From contig NZ_CP045701.2 in NCBI RefSeq assembly GCF_009601685.2, forward strand, positions 3,906,001 through 3,970,000: a DNA stretch of 64,000 bases, given 5' to 3'. A model generated the notes under the pieces. It did no database searches. It was given only the letters and a program-made list of their open reading frames with translations, and was not told the origin of the DNA. This document shows, piece after piece, positions 12,463 to 20,975 of this stretch. The translations under genes and the position numbers were made by a program. Origin of the DNA: Pseudomonas brassicacearum. GTDB lineage: Bacteria; Pseudomonadota; Gammaproteobacteria; Pseudomonadales; Pseudomonadaceae. How positions within the stretch are numbered: the stretch's first letter is position 1; each line of letters opens with the position of its first letter.

Positions 12463-13074
12463 ATGAAACTGATCGGCATGCTGGACTCGCCCTACGTGCG
12501 ACGCGTCGCCATTTGCGCCAAGTGCCTGGGCGTTGCCCTGGAGCACGAGTCCGTTTCGGTGTTCAGGCATTTCGAACAGTTCCAGCGCATCAACCCGGTG
12601 GTCAAGGCCCCGACCCTGGTGCTGGACGACGGCAACGTGCTGATGGACTCCACATTGATCATCGACTACCTCGAGGCCTTGGCCGCGCCGGGCAAAAGCT
12701 TGATGCCGGTCGACCTTGGGCAACGGCTGCGCTCACTGCGCCTGATTGGCTTGGCCCTGGCGGCGTGCGAGAAGTCGGTACAGATCTACTACGAACGCAA
12801 CCTGCGGCCGACAGAGATCCAGCACGCCCCCTGGGTTGAACGCGTGGAAGGCCAATTGGCGGCGGCCTATGGAATGCTGGAACAGGAGCTGGAGAAACAG
12901 CCGTTGGGCACCGATGGCACACTCGATCAGGCCGGCATCAGCGTGGCAGTGGCCTGGAGCTTCACCAACCTGGTGGTGCCGGACCAGCTGCAGGGCAAGG
13001 CTTTCCCGTTGATCAGCGCGTTTACGGCTTATGCCGAAGGGTTGGAGGCGTTTGTCAGTACGCCGATGGAATAA
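12463..13074 (+). CDS. Glutathione S-transferase family protein
   Basis: 203-aa cytosolic glutathione transferase. The N-terminal thioredoxin-like domain begins MKLIGMLDSPYVRRVAICAK, with the active-site serine expected near residue 9, and contains VKAPTLVLDDGNVLMDSTLI, the cis-proline and glutathione-binding DS motif. The C-terminal half is the helical domain. It sits 36 nt after iolR with AAAGGAG as ribosome site, so it may be cotranscribed, though nothing ties it to inositol. The substrate cannot be predicted. Confidence 0.9.
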   Translation: MKLIGMLDSPYVRRVAICAKCLGVALEHESVSVFRHFEQFQRINPVVKAPTLVLDDGNVLMDSTLIIDYLEALAAPGKSLMPVDLGQRLRSLRLIGLALAACEKSVQIYYERNLRPTEIQHAPWVERVEGQLAAAYGMLEQELEKQPLGTDGTLDQAGISVAVAWSFTNLVVPDQLQGKAFPLISAFTAYAEGLEAFVSTPME

Positions 13075-13112
13075 TCGGCTGTGAACAAAAAATCCTGGAG
13101 GTAACCAGAGTA

Positions 13113-13141
13113 CCTGTGGAAGCAAAGCTTGCTCCCACAGG
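13113..13141. terminator. Hairpin between convergent gst and hcnC genes
   Basis: A single REP-like hairpin with arms CCTGTGG and CCACAGG around an AAGCAAAGCTTGC core. It lies 39 nt after the transferase stop and 7 nt before the hcnC stop. It has no T-tract, so it is a candidate bidirectional stop or mRNA 3' end rather than a classical terminator. Confidence 0.45.
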
Positions 13142-13147
13142 ATTAGC

Positions 13148-14407
13148 TCAGGCCAGTTCCATTTCCTTGGGCTCTGCCGTCGTCGCCACCTCGAAGCGAT
13201 CTTCCAGGAACGGGGTAATGTCCAGCGGCAACGGTTCGTTGTTCACCAGCTTGTCCAACAGTACCCCGGTGATGGCCGAGGTCAGGATGCCGGTGCGGAA
13301 ATGCCCGCAGGCGTTGAGATAGCCTTGCACCCCGCGCATCGGCCCCAGGATCGGCAATTCATCAGGTGACCCCGGGCGCAGGCCGGCCCAGGTCCGCTTG
13401 AGGTTGATGTCGGCCAGTTGTGGGATGCACCGCACCGCGCCTTGCACCAACCCTTCGATCTCCGGATAGGTCGTGGTCACGTCGAAGCCTTTGTCTTCGG
13501 TGGTGCTGCCGATGAGGATTTCACCATTGTCTTTCTGCGCCACATAGCAGTCGCTGGTGGTCAGGCAACCGTTGAGGATCTTGGGCATGCGCTCGGTCAG
13601 CAGGATCTGCCCCTTGACCGGCTTGACCGGAATCCGCACGCCAGTGGCCTGCTCACTCAAGTCCGCCGCCCAGGCACCGGCCGCGTTGATCAGGGTCCGG
13701 CAGTTGAACGTCCCCGCCTCGGCGGTTTCCACGCCTGTGACCCGCGTGCCGCTGCGCAGCACCTCGGTCACGCTGGTGTTGAAGAACAAGTCGACACCGT
13801 TCTGCCGGGCGCCTTCGGTGTAGGCGTCGGCCAGGCGGAACGGGCTGACCTGGTGATCGCAGAGAAACTCCAGCGCCCCCAGGGCCTCATGGCTGACATT
13901 CGGCTCCGCCTCACGCAGGGCAGCCTGGTCAAGCCAGCGCACCTGGTCTGCCAGGTGGGGAATGCAGGCGACGATGTGCTCGGCGTACAAGCGGTCTTCG
14001 TCGTCGTAGATCACGAACTTGAGCCCGGTCTCCTCGAACTTGAAGTCCATGCCATGGTTGTCGATCAATTCGCGGTGCAACTGCGGATACATCGCGTTGG
14101 ACTGCAAGGCGAAATCAAAGAACGACTGGGGCAGGATGTGCGGCGTACTGGCATCCACCGCCACGGCGGCGCCCTGGGCCTGGCGCTTGCGGTTGGCCGA
14201 CATCATGCGAAAGAAGATCACTCCGCAACCCAAGCCCACCGACTCGCCAATGGCCCACAGGCCACCTGCCGAGGCACGGGTCGCATTGCCGGGGCGCTTG
14301 GCGTCGATCAGGGCGATCTTCAGGTGTTTGCGCTTGGACAGTTGATAGGCACACGAGGCCCCGATCACACCGCCGCCAGCGATGACCACGTCATAGTCCT
14401 TAATCAT
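13148..14407 (-). CDS. hcnC: Hydrogen cyanide synthase subunit HcnC
   Basis: 419-aa FAD-dependent amine oxidase subunit of hydrogen cyanide synthase, which oxidises glycine to HCN and CO2 at the cytoplasmic membrane. The dinucleotide motif GGGVIG lies at residues 11-16 of MIKDYDVVIAGGGVIGASC. The segment SAGGLWAIGESVGLGCGVIF and the DAO-family C-terminus GYLNACGHFRTGILTSAITG match HcnC as I know it from fluorescent pseudomonads. The start at 14407 overlaps the hcnB stop by 8 nt. The related opine and hydroxyproline dehydrogenase beta subunits share the fold, but the gamma-alpha-beta order and the promoter favour HcnABC. Confidence 0.85.
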   Translation of the reverse strand: MIKDYDVVIAGGGVIGASCAYQLSKRKHLKIALIDAKRPGNATRASAGGLWAIGESVGLGCGVIFFRMMSANRKRQAQGAAVAVDASTPHILPQSFFDFALQSNAMYPQLHRELIDNHGMDFKFEETGLKFVIYDDEDRLYAEHIVACIPHLADQVRWLDQAALREAEPNVSHEALGALEFLCDHQVSPFRLADAYTEGARQNGVDLFFNTSVTEVLRSGTRVTGVETAEAGTFNCRTLINAAGAWAADLSEQATGVRIPVKPVKGQILLTERMPKILNGCLTTSDCYVAQKDNGEILIGSTTEDKGFDVTTTYPEIEGLVQGAVRCIPQLADINLKRTWAGLRPGSPDELPILGPMRGVQGYLNACGHFRTGILTSAITGVLLDKLVNNEPLPLDITPFLEDRFEVATTAEPKEMELA

Positions 14408-15809
14408 GGGAAACGGCCTCCATACCGACATTCTGGAACGCTGAAAAGGGAATCGGATCGATGGGGAAACGCGGCCGCAGCCAGCCCACGTCGGCACGCC
14501 CGGTGGCTTCACGCAAGCGGTCACTGCAATAGCCGACGCACATCCGCCCCTGGCAATCGCCCATGCTCACGCGGGTGCGCATCTTCAGGCTGGCCATGTC
14601 CTGCACGCCTTGCTCCAGCGCCCGGTCGATGTCGGCACGGGTGGCGTGCTCGCAGCGGCAGATCACCGTATCGGCGGCCGGCAACGCGGTTTGCCCGGCG
14701 CCACGCTGGGTGTAGCGATCCACGGCGGCGCGAAAGCGAATGATCCGCTCCAGTTGTGCCTGGTAGCGCTCCCGATGCGCCAGGGCGGTAGACGGGTCCA
14801 GCACGTTGCGTTGCATCAGGATCGACAGCGCCGCGATGCGCCCGCTCAGCATGGCGGCTTCACCGCCGCGAATCCCGCCCATGTCGCCAGCCAGGTGAAT
14901 GTGCGCTTCGCTGCTTTGTTGCCAGGCATCGGACACGGCCCGCAAATAGCCGTCGTCGCTGAAGCCATGTTCCAGGCCCATCTGTTGGCTCAATTGAGTC
15001 CGCGGGATAAACCCGTAGCCGACTGCCAGCGTCTGGGCTGGAATCTGTTCAGCGCGTTTGAGGTCGGGCTCCCAGGTACTGGAATACGGCGCGACGGTCA
15101 CATGGCTCAATTCACCTTCCCCGTCAGCCTGCACCACGCCCCAGCCATAGCGCACGGGAATGCGATTGAGCTTGAGGTAAGCCAACATGCTCAAGCCGTC
15201 GAGAAACAGTTGCGGCTTGTTCAGCAACGCCAGGCTTTCCTTGGCGATCCGGCCGAACGCACAAGCCTCATACACACCCGCCACCGCCACGCCCGATGCG
15301 TGCAGTTGGCAGGCCACCAGTGGCAACAACGGACCGGTGCCCGCGATCACCACTGGGCTCGGCGGCTTGACCACACCGCTCTTGATCTGCAATTGCAGGC
15401 CGCCGAGCATCATCACGCCCGCCAGGGTCCAGCCAGGAAACGGCACGCTGCGTTCATGACAACCGGCCGCCAGGACCAGATGGGAATAGGCGACCTCGCC
15501 CAGGCGCTCGTCGGCATCGAGCAGCATCAGCGCCCGGAAGCCTTCGGCACCGATGACACGGCTGCTCAATCGCACGTCGATCAGGCCGGCGTGGCGCTGG
15601 TATTCTCCGTGGAGTTTCTCCAGGGCTTCGCTGTAGCGCGGGCCCAGGTAATCCAGGCGCACACCATCACGCAGCGGCCCGCGATACACCACGCCACCCA
15701 GGCGCGGCGCTTCTTCGAGCAAGGTGCAGCGCACGCCGTGGGAGGCCAGTTCAATGGCCGCGGCCATGCCCGCCGGCCCACCGCCGACAATCACCGGATC
15801 GAGGTTCAT
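14400..15809 (-). CDS. hcnB: Hydrogen cyanide synthase subunit HcnB
   Basis: 469-aa FAD/NAD(P)-type oxidoreductase subunit of HCN synthase. The N-terminal motif GGGPAGMAAAIELASHG binds FAD, and a second dinucleotide-binding region VVIAGTGPLLPLVACQL lies near the middle. The C-terminal bfd-like part has four cysteines in CRCEHATRADI and MGDCQGRMCVGYC, as in related heteromeric amine dehydrogenases. The ATG at 15809 overlaps the hcnA stop by 4 nt, so the subunits are coupled in translation. The first 45 codons of the longer frame are overlap with hcnA and are not used here. Confidence 0.85.
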   Translation of the reverse strand: MNLDPVIVGGGPAGMAAAIELASHGVRCTLLEEAPRLGGVVYRGPLRDGVRLDYLGPRYSEALEKLHGEYQRHAGLIDVRLSSRVIGAEGFRALMLLDADERLGEVAYSHLVLAAGCHERSVPFPGWTLAGVMMLGGLQLQIKSGVVKPPSPVVIAGTGPLLPLVACQLHASGVAVAGVYEACAFGRIAKESLALLNKPQLFLDGLSMLAYLKLNRIPVRYGWGVVQADGEGELSHVTVAPYSSTWEPDLKRAEQIPAQTLAVGYGFIPRTQLSQQMGLEHGFSDDGYLRAVSDAWQQSSEAHIHLAGDMGGIRGGEAAMLSGRIAALSILMQRNVLDPSTALAHRERYQAQLERIIRFRAAVDRYTQRGAGQTALPAADTVICRCEHATRADIDRALEQGVQDMASLKMRTRVSMGDCQGRMCVGYCSDRLREATGRADVGWLRPRFPIDPIPFSAFQNVGMEAVSHD

Positions 15810-16129
15810 GGCGCCTCCGTTTCGGTGATGCGGTTGACCCGGGTTTCGATCTGCATGCCAGGGCGCACCAGGGTCTGGCAGGCGCGGCGCTTGTGGCGAC
15901 CGTCGATCTTGACCAGGCAGCATTGGCACACGCCCATGCCGCAATAGGCACCGCTGATCTGGTCGTGGTCGTTGCGGGCCACCTGGCGTTGTCCCAGGGA
16001 CTGGATGACGGTGAGGACGGTTTCACCGTGGGCAGCGCCGACAGCCTGCCCGTCCAGGCGTACCGTCATGTCGGCCTGTGGCAGCGGCTGGATATCGAAT
16101 TTTCGGCGTAGAAGGTCTGAAGGTTGCAT
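15806..16129 (-). CDS. hcnA: Hydrogen cyanide synthase 2Fe-2S subunit HcnA
   Basis: 107-aa ferredoxin-like subunit that passes electrons from glycine oxidation toward the respiratory chain. Cysteines 63, 68 and 71 (in AYCGMGVCQCCLVKIDG) plus C84 (RRACQT) make the 2Fe-2S site. The length and the order hcnA-hcnB-hcnC match known cyanogenic pseudomonads. The promoter region shows an ANR-like box and the leader an RsmA/E-type motif just upstream of the start, both expected for a Gac/Rsm- and oxygen-controlled hcn operon. An alternative reading as the gamma subunit of an opine or hydroxyproline dehydrogenase is less likely. Confidence 0.85.
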   Translation of the reverse strand: MQPSDLLRRKFDIQPLPQADMTVRLDGQAVGAAHGETVLTVIQSLGQRQVARNDHDQISGAYCGMGVCQCCLVKIDGRHKRRACQTLVRPGMQIETRVNRITETEAP

Positions 16130-16137
16130 GATACTGC

Positions 16138-16147
16138 TCTTCCTTGA
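16138..16147 (-). promoter_or_regulatory. RsmA/RsmE-type motif at the hcnA ribosome site
   Basis: On the minus strand TCAAGGAAGA fits the WCANGGANGW binding consensus of CsrA/RsmA proteins. It ends 8 nt before the hcnA start and overlaps the Shine-Dalgarno sequence. A second GGA (GCAAGGAGCC) lies about 30 nt further upstream. Translational repression relieved by Gac-controlled small RNAs is known for hcnA in related species; here it is inferred from the motif. Confidence 0.55.
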
Positions 16148-16263
16148 AGATTCTGTGGGGGCTCGGCTCCTTGCGGCACACCATCACCGGTTCGCATCGG
16201 TACCCTGCAGCGGTAGCGCCAAAACAGGGCAACAGACGCAACATGATAGTGCGCACGAAATTT

Positions 16264-16304
16264 ATGTTAGGGATTATTTGTGACCAAGTGTTGATCCAGG
16301 CCAG
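16264..16304 (-). promoter_or_regulatory. Putative ANR-dependent hcnA promoter
   Basis: On the minus strand 16304-16291 reads CTGGC-CTGG-ATCAA, close to the FNR/ANR consensus TTGAT-N4-ATCAA with one perfect half. A -10-like TAACAT (16269-16264) is centred about 31 nt downstream, which puts the box near -41.5, the class II position. HCN genes are induced by ANR at low oxygen. The 277-nt divergent region (16130-16406) also carries the promoter of the two-component genes. Confidence 0.55.
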
Positions 16305-16406
16305 CGAAATGGCTCGCCGGCTCATGAACTTTTTTTCAGAAAGCCGACAGGTATTCTTTGGCAGAATGCTGCGCAATAGCACCAACTTCCCAACACGGTA
16401 CCGCCC

Positions 16407-17090
16407 ATGAACCGCATCCTGACCATCGAAGACGACGCCGTGACCGCCCGTGAAATCGTTGCCGAGCTGACCCGCAACGGCCTGGATGTCGATTGGGTCG
16501 ACAACGGCCGCGAAGGCCTGGAACGGGCGGTGAGCGGCGACTACGACCTGATCACCCTCGACCGCATGCTGCCCGAGCTCGACGGCCTGGTAATCGTCAC
16601 CACGCTGCGCACCATGGGCGTGGCCACGCCGATCCTGATGATCAGCGCCCTCTCCGACGTGGACGAGCGGGTCCGCGGCCTGCGGGCCGGCGGCGACGAT
16701 TACCTGACCAAGCCGTTCGCCACCGACGAAATGGCCGCCCGGGTCGAAGTGCTGCTGCGGCGCAACAATGGCGCCCGCGAACCGGAAACCGTGTTGCGGG
16801 TGGCTGACCTTGAGTTGAACCTGATCAGCCGCGAAGCCAGCCGCAACGGGCAACTGCTCAGCCTGCTGCCCACCGAATACAAGTTGCTGGAGTTCCTGAT
16901 GCGCAACAGCGGACAGATCCTCTCGCGCATGATGATTTTCGAGGAAGTCTGGGGCTATCACTTCGACCCCGGCACCAACCTGATCGACGTCCACATCGGC
17001 CGCCTGCGCAAGAAAATCGATCCGCCGGGCCTGGAACCGCTGATTCGCACGGTACGGGGTTCCGGCTATGTCATTGCTGAACCCCGCTAA
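16407..17090 (+). CDS. OmpR-family response regulator
   Basis: 227-aa two-component response regulator. The receiver domain (about 1-120) has the acidic pocket ED/D at 8-10, phosphoacceptor D52 in LITLDRMLPELDG, and the conserved lysine in YLTKPFATDE. The C-terminal winged helix (about 130-227) ends in RLRKKIDPPGLEPLIRTVRG. It overlaps the sensor kinase gene by 23 nt. It diverges from hcnABC, so it might control cyanide production or share its promoter region, but the sequence does not show this. Target genes are unknown. Confidence 0.92.
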   Translation: MNRILTIEDDAVTAREIVAELTRNGLDVDWVDNGREGLERAVSGDYDLITLDRMLPELDGLVIVTTLRTMGVATPILMISALSDVDERVRGLRAGGDDYLTKPFATDEMAARVEVLLRRNNGAREPETVLRVADLELNLISREASRNGQLLSLLPTEYKLLEFLMRNSGQILSRMMIFEEVWGYHFDPGTNLIDVHIGRLRKKIDPPGLEPLIRTVRGSGYVIAEPR

Positions 17091-18453
17091 AGGCTGGCGC
17101 TCCTCCAGCAGCCGCCTGCTGGCGCTGTACAGTTCGCTGTTCGTGATCTGGAGCGCGATCCTGATGGGGGTCATGTATTACGAAGTGTTCGGCTACCTCG
17201 ACAGCCTGGCCAAGCACTCCCTGATGCAACGCCAGCACCTGTTCGCCCGGATCCATGGCGATCAACTGGAAGATGCGCTCATGGCCAGCCTGACGCTGGA
17301 CGAGCGCGGCGTTGACGCCTACGGCTTGTTCGATCCACTACTGCGGCATTTGAGCGGGCCGATCGTGCGGATCCCGGCGGACCTGCCGCTGGACGGCAAG
17401 ATCCACATGCTCGGCGGTTGCGTCGATTCCGACGACCCGAGCGTGCCTTCCGACAGTTGTGACGCGGTGGCGACCCGGACCCAAGACGGCCGCTGGCTGG
17501 TACTGGCGCGGGACAATGGTTCGCTGTTCGCCGTGACCCGCATCATCTTGCACGCGCTGTTCTGGGGGGTATCGCTGACGATCCTGCCGGGGATCGCCGG
17601 CTGGCATCTGCTGCGTCGCCGACCGTTGCAGCGGATTCGCAAACTGCAGGCCAGCGCCGAAGCCATCGTCGCCGGCGACCTGACCCACCGCCTGCCGCTG
17701 TCGAGCCGGCGTGATGAATTGGACATGCTGGCGGCGATCGTCAATGCCATGCTCGAGCGCATCGAACGCTTGATGAATGAGGTCAAGGGCGTGTGCGATA
17801 ACATCGCCCATGACCTGCGCACCCCTTTGACGCGTCTGCGCGCCCAACTTTATCGCATCCAGCAGCAAGCGCCGGACGGCTCGCCCGAGGCCTTGCAAAT
17901 GGACCAGGTGATCGGCGAAACCGACACCCTGATGGCACGGTTTCGTGGCTTGTTGCGGATTTCCGAGCTGGAAGACCAGCAACGGCGCTCGGGCTTCGTG
18001 CGCCTCGACCCGTTGCAGTTATTGCAGGAGTTGCATGACTTTTACCTGCCGCTGGCCGAGGAAGGCGAACTGACCTTCATCCTGGAGGCGCCTGATGCCC
18101 TGCCCCTGCTCAACGGCGACCGGGCATTGCTGTTCGAAGCCGTGTCGAACCTGCTGAGCAACTCCATCAAGTTCACCCCGCCGGGAGGCACGGTGATACT
18201 GCGCGGGGTCGATCAGGGCGACAGCACGCGCATCGAAGTGCTCGACTCAGGCCCGGGCATTCCCGATGCGGAGCGCAAGGCCGTGTTCCGCCGCTTCTAC
18301 CGTGCCGAGGGCAGCAGCCAGCACGGCGGATTCGGCCTGGGCCTGTCGATCGTCGCGGCGATCGTCAATCTGCATGGGTTCACACTAGAGGTGGGCAGCA
18401 GCGAATACGGCGGCGCACGGTTGGTGCTCGATTGCCGGGGGACGTTGTTGTAG
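17068..18453 (+). CDS. Membrane sensor histidine kinase
   Basis: 461-aa sensor kinase paired with the preceding regulator. Two transmembrane helices (about 17-41 and 157-180) bracket a periplasmic domain of about 115 residues containing two cysteines (C118, C131) that could form a disulfide. A HAMP linker follows (about 183-235). The phosphoacceptor is H248 in NIAHDLRTPLTRL. The ATPase domain has NLLSNSIKF, DSGPGIPD and GGFGLGLSIV. The start lies inside the regulator gene, as is common for such pairs. The signal sensed is unknown. Confidence 0.92.
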   Translation: MSLLNPAKGWRSSSSRLLALYSSLFVIWSAILMGVMYYEVFGYLDSLAKHSLMQRQHLFARIHGDQLEDALMASLTLDERGVDAYGLFDPLLRHLSGPIVRIPADLPLDGKIHMLGGCVDSDDPSVPSDSCDAVATRTQDGRWLVLARDNGSLFAVTRIILHALFWGVSLTILPGIAGWHLLRRRPLQRIRKLQASAEAIVAGDLTHRLPLSSRRDELDMLAAIVNAMLERIERLMNEVKGVCDNIAHDLRTPLTRLRAQLYRIQQQAPDGSPEALQMDQVIGETDTLMARFRGLLRISELEDQQRRSGFVRLDPLQLLQELHDFYLPLAEEGELTFILEAPDALPLLNGDRALLFEAVSNLLSNSIKFTPPGGTVILRGVDQGDSTRIEVLDSGPGIPDAERKAVFRRFYRAEGSSQHGGFGLGLSIVAAIVNLHGFTLEVGSSEYGGARLVLDCRGTLL

Positions 18454-18483
18454 CCATGGGACTGGAACAGCACCTGTGGCGAG

Positions 18484-18701
18484 AGTGCTCGCTCCCGCCA
18501 GGAACTGCGCAGAAGCTGCGCAGAAGCTGTGTAGGAACTGCGCAGAAGCTGTGTAGGAGCTGTGTAGGAGCTGTGTAGGAGCTGTCGAGTGCAACGAGGC
18601 TGCGATCTTTCCCCAGACACTTGAATCTCAAGCGAAAGATCAAGATCAAGATCAAGATCAAGATCAAGATCAAAAGATCGCAGGCTTCGCCAGCTCCTAC
18701 A
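18484..18701. repeat. 11-bp tandem array plus REPIN with six GATCAA hexamers
   Basis: 18484-18585 is a degenerate tandem array with 11-bp period; the unit is GTAGGAGCTGT, and the last three copies are exact. It runs into a REPIN at 18574-18701 whose loop holds six AGATCA hexamers. A degenerate GTGGCGAGAG-type REP lies just before it at about 18472-18500. The right end of the REPIN supplies the stop codon of the DUF1652 gene. Confidence 0.85.
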
Positions 18702-18948
18702 GAAGATGGTCACTGCGATGCAGCGGGATGTTTTCCAGCTCATAGCGCAGCTCGTCGATCAACTTTGCGATGCTCTCTTCCGACCGGACGCTGTCGACAC
18801 TCATGCCACTCACCACCAGGTCTACTTCACCGCTTTCACGATGATACAAGCGCACGGTGAGGGTCCCGTCACCATTGAGGCTGCATTCGCAAGCCAGCGG
18901 CGTAAAGCTTTCTTCGAGGCGGGCGCGCAAGGGGGCCAGATGGGTCAT
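18697..18948 (-). CDS. DUF1652 domain protein
   Basis: 83-aa protein of the DUF1652 family, small proteins found mainly in Pseudomonas with no known function. The start at 18948 (MTHLAPLRARLEESFTPLAC) is chosen because the family begins here; the longer frame upstream has no support. The fold should be mixed alpha/beta, with GDGTLTVRLYHRESGEVDLV in the centre and an amphipathic C-terminal helix. No signal peptide or membrane segment is seen. Its TAG stop is formed by the CTGTAGGAGC end of the adjoining REPIN. Confidence 0.75.
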   Translation of the reverse strand: MTHLAPLRARLEESFTPLACECSLNGDGTLTVRLYHRESGEVDLVVSGMSVDSVRSEESIAKLIDELRYELENIPLHRSDHLL

Positions 18949-19187
18949 GCGATGCACCTCAGCCGCGGGGGCGCAAATGAACGGTGGACAGTGCCGGCCT
19001 CCTGGTTCGTATAGACATCCTGTCGCTCTCATACTGAGTTCGTTCTCTGCACATTGTGGCGTATTCCTTGACTGTTTCGTGGGGACGCGACATCACGGAC
19101 GATGTCGCACACTGACAGCCTAAGGAACCGCCTCTCCCTGCAAAACCCGAATTTGCACCAGCACGCCCGGTGCATTTGCACTGGCTA

Positions 19188-20672
19188 TCATGGTGCCTTC
19201 CTGCGCCATTCATTAGCGAACAATCCCCGCTCCCGCGCCCAGACAATCGCCTCGCTGCGGCTATGGACATCGAGTTTCGAATACAGCGTAGCCACGTGAT
19301 TGCGCACGGTGTTGGGCGCCAGCTTCAGGCGCGCGGCGATTTCCTTGTCTGCCAGGCCTTCGCAAATCAGCCCCAGCACGTCCCGCTCCCGGGCCGTCAG
19401 CTCGGTGAATGACACACTCGGCACCTGAGCGTTGATGCTCTTCACGTTGGCCAGTTTTTCAATCAGGGTCCGACTGAACCAGGAAGCGTCTTTCATCACT
19501 TCCTCAATAGCCGCCACCAACTCCAGCTCCGAACGTTTGCGCTCGGTGATGTTCATCAGCACCAGCAGGTAGCAAGGCTTGTCCTGGATGAGCACGGTAT
19601 CGGCGGCCACCTCACAGTCGATGAGTTCGCCGCCCTTCTTGTGCACCTTGACGTCGATGCTTGAAACAGCGGCAGCCTTTTCCAGCCGGGCAAACAGCGC
19701 GGCGCTGGCATCCTTGTCGAGAAAGCCGACTTCCTCCACGGTCTTGCCCAACAGCTCTTCGCTGGCGTAACCGGAGGTCTGGAGAAACGCCTCGTTGACT
19801 TCCAACAACTGTTGTTCGGCGCTGCACACCAGGGTCGGTACGGGCGAGAGGCGGAACGACTTGGCAAAGCGCTCCTCGCTCTGGCGCAGCGCCGTTTCTG
19901 CCTTGCGTCGCGGCTCCATGTCCATGAAGGAAAACAGCATGCAGTCTTCGTCGTGCAGGTCCAGCGGCTGGCCGGCGACGATCACCTGTTTGCCGGTGCC
20001 GTCGGGCAATTTCAACTCGGCCTGCATTTGCGGAATGGTCGCGCCCTGCCCCAGGCGCTCGATGGCCAAATCGCGTTTTTCGGCGGCCTCAAGCACATCA
20101 AGCTCATACACCGAACGCCCGATCACCTGCTCGCGGCTGTAGCCGGTCATCTCCAGGAACCCCGGATTGACCTTGATGTAACGCAGGTCGCTGAGGCGAC
20201 AGATCACCGCCGGGGCCGGGTTGGCGCCGAAGGTTTTCTCGAAGCGCTGCTCGGCGCTGGCCCATTCGGTGGCATCGCTTAAGATCAGCACGAGAAGCTC
20301 CGGCTCGCTGTTGCGGTCGGCCAGCACCATGCTGCGGATCCGATGCACCCAGGTGCGATCCGGGTCGGCCTGGGGCGTGACTTCCACCAGCACATCACTG
20401 AACTCATCGCCACGGGCAACCCGGGCGATGGGATAGTTGTCTTCGCTCAACGGGTGATTGTTGCGATAACGCAAATTGAAACGCCGGGCGTATTGCCGGG
20501 CCGTGGTGCCCAGCTCACGGAGGTCGTCGACCCCGTGCATCGCCAAGGCCGCTGCGTTGGCCCAGGCAATGGTCTGGTCGACCTCGATCAACATCACCCC
20601 GTCGGACAGCCCGGCAATGATCTGCAGCAATTGACGACGGTTGGTATCGGTGGTCGGGACTTGCTGATTCAT
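19188..20672 (-). CDS. Triple-PAS LuxR-type transcriptional regulator
   Basis: 494-aa single-protein regulator. Three PAS domains are visible: about 10-125, 135-255 (NPAPAVICRLSDLRYIKVNP) and 265-385 (SPVPTLVCSAEQQLLEVNEA, ending in LLVLMNITERKRSE). A LuxR-type helix-turn-helix occupies the last 65 residues (ELTARERDVLGLICEGLADK, then LAPNTVRNHVATLYSKL). There is no kinase or receiver domain, so a ligand, redox or small-molecule signal may be sensed directly by the PAS modules. The start at 20672 follows GGAGACC. No regulatory target can be named. Confidence 0.88.
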   Translation of the reverse strand: MNQQVPTTDTNRRQLLQIIAGLSDGVMLIEVDQTIAWANAAALAMHGVDDLRELGTTARQYARRFNLRYRNNHPLSEDNYPIARVARGDEFSDVLVEVTPQADPDRTWVHRIRSMVLADRNSEPELLVLILSDATEWASAEQRFEKTFGANPAPAVICRLSDLRYIKVNPGFLEMTGYSREQVIGRSVYELDVLEAAEKRDLAIERLGQGATIPQMQAELKLPDGTGKQVIVAGQPLDLHDEDCMLFSFMDMEPRRKAETALRQSEERFAKSFRLSPVPTLVCSAEQQLLEVNEAFLQTSGYASEELLGKTVEEVGFLDKDASAALFARLEKAAAVSSIDVKVHKKGGELIDCEVAADTVLIQDKPCYLLVLMNITERKRSELELVAAIEEVMKDASWFSRTLIEKLANVKSINAQVPSVSFTELTARERDVLGLICEGLADKEIAARLKLAPNTVRNHVATLYSKLDVHSRSEAIVWARERGLFANEWRRKAP

Positions 20673-20767
20673 TGGGTCTCCATGTGGTCGCAAGTGCATG
20701 GAGATTACGACCACCCGCAGTGACGACACGTTCCCGTAGGAGTTGCATAGAAGCTGCGCAGGAGCTG

Positions 20768-20870
20768 TGTAGGAGCTGTCGAGTGCAACGAGGCTGCGAT
20801 CTTTCCCCTAACACTTGAATCCCAAGCAAAAGATCAAGATCAAAAGATCGCAGGCTTCGCCAGCTCCTAC
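20768..20870. repeat. REPIN upstream of the RAYT gene
   Basis: Left arm from tgtaggagctgtcgagtgc at 20768, right arm ending gccagctcctac at 20870, with two GATCAA hexamers in the loop. Degenerate 11-bp units precede it (about 20737-20767). It ends 105 nt before the RAYT start. Confidence 0.85.
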
Positions 20871-20975
20871 GGAAATCGGCATGCGCTGAAATATTGCGCA
20901 ATTGCTTTTTCAATCGTCCTTCGTCGCAACGACTAATTTTCGATGATCTACATATTTTCCTTTGGAGATCACGCA

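Noticed and set aside
13148..16129. Opine or D-hydroxyproline dehydrogenase as the identity of the three-subunit enzyme
   Set aside because: These share the subunit plan, but the HcnC-type segment (SAGGLWAIGESVGLGCGVIF), the gene order, the ANR-like box and the Rsm motif together favour hydrogen cyanide synthase.
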